Part shown: one piece after another, positions 35,540-39,083 of the stretch
Layout of the letters: each line of letters starts with the position of its first letter
Numbering within the stretch: position 1 is the first letter of the stretch
NCBI GenBank assembly: GCA_017452475.1
Contig: JAFTMJ010000040.1
Location: 1-39,083 of the forward strand
DNA: 39,083 nt
Direction: 5' to 3'
Origin: Clostridia bacterium
GTDB lineage: Bacteria; Bacillota; Clostridia; Oscillospirales; CAG-272
The notes under the pieces: generated by a model
Database searches by the model: none
Told to the model about the DNA's origin: nothing
What the model saw: only the letters and a program-made list of their open reading frames with translations
Program-made: the position numbers and the translations under genes

Positions 35540-35773
35540 ATGATTAATAAGATTATAGAAATTATATCAGAGCGCACAGATATTCCTGTAACTGCTATAA
35601 GTGCTGAAACAAATTTGCTTGAGCTTGATATTGATTCCCTTGATATTATCAATATAGTTATGGATGTTGAGTACAGCTTCAATGTAAAGTTTTATGATGA
35701 TGAAATAATTGAGCTTCGCACTCCGACTGACATAGAACAAACAATTATTAAACGATATAGCGAAAACAAATAA
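35540..35773 (+). CDS. Acyl carrier protein (free-standing)
   Basis: A 77-residue acidic four-helix protein with the phosphopantetheine attachment site DIDSLDIIN (Ser33) and helix 2 IVMDVEYSFNVKF. Length and spacing match acyl carrier proteins. The sequence around the site (ELDIDSLD rather than ELGADSLD) departs from the usual fatty-acid AcpP. It is monocistronic, with no fatty-acid or polyketide gene in the window, so it may be an accessory carrier for lipid or another thioester pathway. AAGGAG precedes the ATG. Confidence 0.9.
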   Translation: MINKIIEIISERTDIPVTAISAETNLLELDIDSLDIINIVMDVEYSFNVKFYDDEIIELRTPTDIEQTIIKRYSENK

Positions 35774-35812
35774 TTTTTTCAAAAATTTTTTGTTTAAAAA
35801 TCGTACACTCCC

Positions 35813-35841
35813 ACCGCCGTTTTTGAAAACGGCGGTTTTTC
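35813..35841 (+). terminator. Intrinsic terminator of the acyl carrier protein gene
   Basis: Stem ACCGCCGTTTT / AAAACGGCGGT (35813-35823 and 35826-35836) followed by TTTTC. Confidence 0.9.
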
Positions 35842-35852
35842 GTTGAAATTTT

Positions 35853-35894
35853 TTGTCAAATACTGTTGACAAACAAATTAGACAAGTGTATAAT
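35853..35894 (+). promoter_or_regulatory. Promoter with overlapping operator for the BlaI-type gene
   Basis: TTGACA (35866-35871), 17 bases, TATAAT (35889-35894). A perfect inverted repeat TTGTCAA-ATACTG-TTGACAA (35853-35872) covers the -35 box, the expected place for a repressor site. The downstream TAGACAAG (35879-35886) may be a further half-site. Autorepression by the BlaI-type protein is inference. Confidence 0.75.
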
Positions 35895-35928
35895 ATAAAA
35901 GCGTCACAAAAAAGAAAGGGAAAAAGAC

Positions 35929-36306
35929 ATGGACAATATAAGAAAGTTGCCGGAAGCGGAGTTCGATGTGATGGTCGCACTTTGGGATTGCAAGGTCTCA
36001 CCGGTTAATACGGCTTATCTTATGGAAAATGTCGGAAAGCACAAGGGTTGGAAGGCTCCAACTTTAATTTCCTTTCTTTCAAGGCTCGAGGAGAAGGGCT
36101 TTATACATTCTGAAAAGAAGGGGAAAGAAAGACAGTATTATGCTGATGCGGTAAAAGAAGAATACATAAAAACAGTTACTATTGATTTTATCGAAAGGTA
36201 TCACTGCGGATCCTTGGTTAAGATGGTCGATATTATCTGTGCTGAAAAAGGAGATTCTTCAGACCAACTTGATGAGATGAAAAAGTGGATTCAGCAACAA
36301 TATTGA
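35929..36306 (+). CDS. BlaI/MecI/CopY-family repressor
   Basis: A 125-residue winged-helix repressor. LPEAEFDVMVALWDCKVSPVNTAYLMENV, followed by KGWKAPTLISFLSRLEEKGFIHSEKKGKERQYYADA, is the DNA-binding domain of the BlaI family (consensus W-.-.T-.-.L-RL--KG-). The C-terminal helices serve dimerisation. BlaI and MecI are inactivated by cleavage after BlaR1/MecR1 signalling; no such membrane protease is encoded next to it. The targets and signal are unknown. Confidence 0.9.
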   Translation: MDNIRKLPEAEFDVMVALWDCKVSPVNTAYLMENVGKHKGWKAPTLISFLSRLEEKGFIHSEKKGKERQYYADAVKEEYIKTVTIDFIERYHCGSLVKMVDIICAEKGDSSDQLDEMKKWIQQQY

Positions 36307-36330
36307 TGTGCTCCGATGTGTATGGTTTAC

Positions 36331-36365
36331 TTCGGCGGAAGATATTAGGGGTATTTTCCGTCGAA
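36331..36365 (+). other. Stem-loop in the 3' region of the BlaI-type gene
   Basis: TTCGGCGGAA (36331-36340) pairs with TTCCGTCGAA (36356-36365), ten pairs with one G-U, loop 15 bases. There is no T tract. It precedes the true terminator and may protect the 3' end. Confidence 0.5.
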
Positions 36366-36384
36366 AATTAAATCACAAAAAATT

Positions 36385-36415
36385 AAGACCTTTGTTAAGG
36401 TCTTTTTTTGTTTTT
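36385..36415 (+). terminator. Intrinsic terminator of the BlaI-type gene
   Basis: Stem AAGACCTT / AAGGTCTT (36385-36392 and 36397-36404), loop TGTT, followed by TTTTTGTTTTT. Confidence 0.9.
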
Positions 36416-36438
36416 CTATTTATTTTTTTATTTTAATG

Positions 36439-36447
36439 TGGTATAAT
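36439..36447 (+). promoter_or_regulatory. Extended -10 promoter of ispD-ispF
   Basis: TGG-TATAAT (36439-36447) is an extended -10 element. The -35 region is only T-rich. It lies about 28 bases upstream of the ispD start. Confidence 0.55.
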
Positions 36448-36475
36448 ATATAAAATTATTATGCGGAGGTCAAAA

Positions 36476-37219
36476 ATGTTTAAATTTTTTTCAAAGCTGG
36501 CAGGCGGAATAAACGGTATCAAGCGTGGTAAGACCTCTGCTGTTATTTTGTGTGCAGGTGCTTCAACAAGGTTTTCCTCGGATGAAAGCAAGCAGCTTGC
36601 AATGGTTAATGATGTTCCTGTTATAATTCGTACCATTACCGCATTTGAAAGATGTGATTCTATTGGCGAAATAGTGTTGGTTGTTCGCAAAGAGGATGTT
36701 GACGATTATAAAGATCTTGTTTGCAAGCACGGAATTAAAAAGGTTCGTAGCATAGTTGTTGGCGGTGAGACAAGGCAAAGCTCTGCTTTGCGCGGATATA
36801 AGCATATTTCTGAAAAGTCAAAGTATGTTGCTATTCATGACGGTGCAAGGTGCTTGGTAACTCCTGAGATAATTGAAACCGTTATTAAAGAGGCAGATAA
36901 ACACAAGGCTGCAACAGCCGCAACAAAAGTAACTGATACGGTTAAATTGGCTGATAATAACGGCTTTATTTCGAAAACCGTTGATAGAAATTTTATCTGG
37001 AATGTGCAAACTCCTCAGGTATTTGAGGTTAAAATGTACAAGGTTTGTGCCTATAATGCGAAGGAAAACGGAATTGAAGCAACAGATGACTGTATGTTAG
37101 CTGAAAGGGCAGGATTTAAGGTTAAACTTGTTGAAACCGGCAAGGATAATATTAAAATTACTGTAAAAGACGATATTAAGCTGGCAGAGCACATTTTAAA
37201 GTCAAGAGGTGACGAGTAA
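36476..37219 (+). CDS. ispD: 2-C-methyl-D-erythritol 4-phosphate cytidylyltransferase
   Basis: IspD joins MEP to CMP in the isoprenoid pathway. The core begins at about residue 20 with [14 protein letters not shown] (the usual AAGxGxRM loop, with Cys for Ala) and continues with [44 protein letters not shown] and QTPQVFE. GGAGGT (36465-36470) points to ATG 36476 rather than the in-frame ATG at 36461. Even so, a basic, hydrophobic extension of about 19 residues ([19 protein letters not shown]) precedes the enzyme core. The stop overlaps the ispF start by one base. Confidence 0.94.
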   Translation: MFKFFSKLAGGINGIKRGKTSAVILCAGASTRFSSDESKQLAMVNDVPVIIRTITAFERCDSIGEIVLVVRKEDVDDYKDLVCKHGIKKVRSIVVGGETRQSSALRGYKHISEKSKYVAIHDGARCLVTPEIIETVIKEADKHKAATAATKVTDTVKLADNNGFISKTVDRNFIWNVQTPQVFEVKMYKVCAYNAKENGIEATDDCMLAERAGFKVKLVETGKDNIKITVKDDIKLAEHILKSRGDE

Positions 37220-37695
37220 TGAGAATTGGTCACGGCTATGATGTTCACCGCTTTTGCGAAGGTGAATATGTAACTATCGGCGGAGTTCAAATTCCTTTTA
37301 ATAAAGGCTTACTCGCCCATTCCGACGGTGATGTCCTTGCCCACGCAATTGCCGACTCTTTGCTAGGCGCAGCAGGGCAAAGGGATATTGGATATTTTTT
37401 TCCTGATACAGATGAAAAATTCAAAAATGCTAACAGTATGAACCTGCTTTCAGAAGTAAAAAGAATAATTAATTCCTGTGGCTATGAAATAGAGAATATT
37501 GATTCAACAATTGTAGCGCAAGCACCGAAAATGGCAAATCACATACTATTTATGAGAGAAAGAATTGCTTTAGCGCTTGGTATTTGCGTTGATTGTGTAA
37601 ATGTTAAGGCAACAACAGAGGAAAGACTTGGTTTTACAGGTAGGGGTGAGGGCATTAGCGCCCACAGCGTTTGCCTATTAAAGAACAAGGCGTAA
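37219..37695 (+). CDS. ispF: 2-C-methyl-D-erythritol 2,4-cyclodiphosphate synthase
   Basis: IspF cyclises CDP-ME2P to MEcPP. The 158-residue protein has the metal-binding GYDVHRF (Asp8, His10), [19 protein letters not shown] with the third zinc histidine, [13 protein letters not shown], and the C-terminal [27 protein letters not shown]. Length is standard. It is translationally coupled to ispD through TAATG. Confidence 0.97.
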   Translation: MRIGHGYDVHRFCEGEYVTIGGVQIPFNKGLLAHSDGDVLAHAIADSLLGAAGQRDIGYFFPDTDEKFKNANSMNLLSEVKRIINSCGYEIENIDSTIVAQAPKMANHILFMRERIALALGICVDCVNVKATTEERLGFTGRGEGISAHSVCLLKNKA

Positions 37696-37824
37696 GCATC
37701 TTACTCGCACTTCTTATTTATTTGTATTCCATCTTACGCCCCATTCTTGTATCTTTCAATAATATATTTTATGAAATAGCGCAAAAAATGACACATACTA
37801 ACGAAATTAGACAATGAGGTATAT
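37696..37824 (+). promoter_or_regulatory. ispF-rpe intergenic region
   Basis: An inverted pair GGCGTAAG (37689-37696) / CTTACGCC (37733-37740) spans a 36-base loop, and CATCTTAC is directly repeated at 37697 and 37730. TTGTAT (37747-37752), 17 bases, TATGAA (37770-37775) is a weak promoter candidate for rpe. Confidence 0.3.
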
Positions 37825-38466
37825 ATGAAAACATTAGCTCCTTCAATTCTTGCGGCAGATTTATTAAATTTGGGCGCTGAAATCAAAAAAATAGAGGATT
37901 CAGGCTCGAAATATGTCCATTTTGATGTAATGGACGGTGTTTTTGTACCAAATATTAGCTTTGGTATGCCTGTTTTATCCGCTGTTAGAAGTTGTACGGA
38001 TTTAACGCTTGATGTTCATCTTATGATTGTAAAGCCCAACAAATATTTCAAGGAGCTTATAAGCCTAGGTGCAGATATGCTAACCTTTCACTTAGAGGCG
38101 CTTGAGCATAATGAAATTATTGAAGCGTGTGAATTCATACATAAAGAGGGCAAGCGTGTTGGCATTTCCATAAAACCGAACACTCCGGCAGAGGCAGTTT
38201 TCCCATATTTGGATATGGTTGATATGGTTTTGGTAATGACAGTTGAGCCCGGCTTTGGCGGACAGAAATTTATGACGCAAATGATGGAAAAGGTTAAGGC
38301 AATCAGAGCGAAAAACGCAACCGTTGATATCCAGGTTGACGGTGGAATAAACAATGAGACCATTAAGGTGGCAAACGAGGCGGGCGCTAATATTTTTGTG
38401 CTTGGTACAGGCTTTTTTAAGGCTCCCTCAACGCCAACAATTGAGGCACTATTGAATGAAAAGTAA
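37825..38466 (+). CDS. rpe: Ribulose-phosphate 3-epimerase
   Basis: Rpe interconverts ribulose 5-phosphate and xylulose 5-phosphate in the pentose phosphate pathway. The 213-residue TIM-barrel protein shows LAPSILAADLLNLGAEI, the metal-binding HFDVMDGVFVPNISFG, LDVHLMI, VEPGFGGQKFM and VDGGINNETI, all family signatures. GAGGT precedes the ATG. The VanZ-like gene begins inside its last codons. Confidence 0.97.
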   Translation: MKTLAPSILAADLLNLGAEIKKIEDSGSKYVHFDVMDGVFVPNISFGMPVLSAVRSCTDLTLDVHLMIVKPNKYFKELISLGADMLTFHLEALEHNEIIEACEFIHKEGKRVGISIKPNTPAEAVFPYLDMVDMVLVMTVEPGFGGQKFMTQMMEKVKAIRAKNATVDIQVDGGINNETIKVANEAGANIFVLGTGFFKAPSTPTIEALLNEK

Positions 38467-38938
38467 GGTAATTATTATATCCGTTTCGTGGCTTTTGGTT
38501 CTTTTAACAATGGTGATTATTTTCAATTTTTCATCCGAAAATGCGATAAAATCTACCGAAACAAGCGGCGGGGTTGTAGTTCAAGTATTGGATGTTGTTA
38601 TGGATAAGGAGGATATTACCCCTCCTGTTGTACAAAAGTATCAATTTCCTGTAAGGAAGGTTGCTCATTTTACAATTTATATGCTTCTTGGCTTTTGTAT
38701 GATAAGCGCATTTGATAAAAGCTTTAAGTTAAAGATTTGGCTTAACGGCATACTTTCCTTGGTTGCATCATCGCTTTATGCGGTTTCTGATGAGATACAC
38801 CAAAATTTTTCCGCCGGCAGAGGTCCGCAGGTAACAGATGTGTTGATTGATGCGGCAGGGGCACTTGCGGGAATACTTTTGTATTTTGCATTTCTATTTG
38901 TCTATAAAAGGCTAAAAAATAAAATCAGAAAGAAGTAG
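38456..38938 (+). CDS. VanZ-like membrane protein
   Basis: A 160-residue membrane protein with four hydrophobic helices (about 5-24, 68-86, 95-112, 130-150) and the VanZ-family features FNFSSE near the N terminus, KVAHFTIYMLLGF, SLYAVSDEIHQNFSAGRGPQVTDVLIDAAGALAG. The DEIHQ-F--GR----DV--D--G motif is diagnostic. VanZ of the vancomycin cluster gives low-level teicoplanin resistance, but most family members are chromosomal with unknown role. The start overlaps the rpe stop by 11 bases. An insertion sequence begins a few bases after its stop. Confidence 0.92.
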   Translation: MKSKVIIISVSWLLVLLTMVIIFNFSSENAIKSTETSGGVVVQVLDVVMDKEDITPPVVQKYQFPVRKVAHFTIYMLLGFCMISAFDKSFKLKIWLNGILSLVASSLYAVSDEIHQNFSAGRGPQVTDVLIDAAGALAGILLYFAFLFVYKRLKNKIRKK

Positions 38939-38949
38939 GCTCATGATAT

Positions 38950-39011
38950 AATCCCCTTAGAGTAGACACTTGAAAAAACAAAAAGTTTTTCAAGACTACA
39001 CTAAGGGGGTT
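38950..39011 (+). other. Long hairpin at the insertion-sequence end, covering the transposase ribosome binding site
   Basis: Paired blocks are CCCCTTAG (38953-38960) with CTAAGGGG (39001-39008), GTAG with CTAC, and CTTGAAAAA (38969-38977) with TTTTTCAAG (38986-38994). Outer A-T and T-G pairs extend it to 38950 and 39011. The right arm contains AAGGGGG, the only ribosome binding site for ATG 39018, and is followed by TTGTTTTT. Confidence 0.8.
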
Positions 39012-39017
39012 GTTTTT

Positions 39018-39083
39018 ATGTCTAAAAATGGTAAGAAATACAAGAAGTATAGTAAAGAATTGCTACACGAAGCTGCTAAAGAC
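39018..39083 (+). CDS. Transposase N terminus (partial, probably OrfA)
   Basis: The first 22 codons (starting MSKNGKKYKKYSKELLHEA) run off the window. The basic start with KYSKEL-HEAAKD resembles the beginning of IS3-family OrfA proteins (KYS-EFK-EAV-), whose N-terminal part is a helix-turn-helix. AAGGGGG lies eight bases upstream, inside the end hairpin. Confidence 0.6.
   Translation, partial: MSKNGKKYKKYSKELLHEAAKD

Larger units (their letters stand above)
38950..39083 (+). mobile_element. Left end of an insertion sequence (probably IS3-like), cut by the window edge
   Basis: After the VanZ stop, an element starts with AATCCCCTTAG and contains a long imperfect inverted repeat (38950-39011), followed by a transposase-like start codon at 39018. 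The outer boundary may lie a few bases further left (TGATATAATCC from 38944). Short basic OrfA-like N terminus and hairpin-bearing end suggest IS3 type, but the other end and target duplication are outside the window. Confidence 0.65.

Noticed and set aside
8201..39083. Defence, phage or CRISPR-type accessory system
   Set aside because: Genes here are core or single regulators; apart from the partial insertion sequence no cluster has the content of a defence island or prophage.

Overview
The window looks like a chromosome segment of an endospore-forming, low-GC Gram-positive bacterium of the class Clostridia. An Oscillospiraceae/Ruminococcaceae-type anaerobe is my inference. The evidence is a complete spoIIIAA-AH operon, spoIVB, spoIIGA-sigE and ylmC/ymxH, the Gram-positive replicative polymerase PolC, the dgt-dnaG-rpoD arrangement, the rpsB-tsf / pyrH-frr-uppS-cdsA-dxr-rseP-ispG-polC order, and strong AAGGAG-type ribosome binding sites. 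Almost all of the window is core chromosome. Mobile DNA is clear only at the right edge.

Layout. 1-245: the tail of an unrecognised gene and a 12-bp motif present three times. 245-2225: spoIVB (minus), a MarR regulator (plus) and a small conserved-looking protein (minus). 2300-6927: the spoIIIA operon on the minus strand, encoding the mother cell-forespore feeding channel. 7028-8200: a DUF4830-type membrane protein divergent from an OmpR-like protein with a degenerate receiver. 8253-10169: an ABC exporter (minus). 10327-11838: spoIIGA-sigE. 11927-14079: rpmE, hflX and yigZ. 14159-18030: dgt-dnaG-rpoD. 18138-20036: an orphan solute-binding lipoprotein. 20126-22308: ylmC, then rpsB-tsf behind a structured leader. 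22417-23919: a membrane glycosyltransferase-like gene sitting where pyrH normally follows tsf. 24017-34672: the long pyrH-frr-uppS-cdsA-dxr-rseP-ispG-polC run. 34705-36306: a ROK-like regulator divergent from an acyl carrier protein, then an orphan BlaI-type repressor. 36476-38938: ispD-ispF, rpe and a VanZ-like protein. 38950-39083: the left end of an insertion sequence with the first codons of its transposase.

How the genes work together. SpoIIGA activates pro-sigma-E; sigma-E is known to drive spoIIIA, and SpoIVB later signals for sigma-K activation. dxr, ispD, ispF and ispG are four enzymes of the MEP isoprenoid pathway. UppS uses its product to make undecaprenyl diphosphate, the wall-carrier lipid, and CdsA makes CDP-diacylglycerol. 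dnaG, polC and rpoD cover replication and transcription; rpsB, tsf, frr, rpmE and hflX cover translation.

No new multi-gene system can be proven here. The best second looks are the insertion-sequence end hairpin that buries the transposase ribosome binding site, the similar promoter/TTG-start regions of the glycosyltransferase and pyrH, the rpsB leader, and three small regulator-target pairings. No stretch longer than 300 bases lacks a gene.
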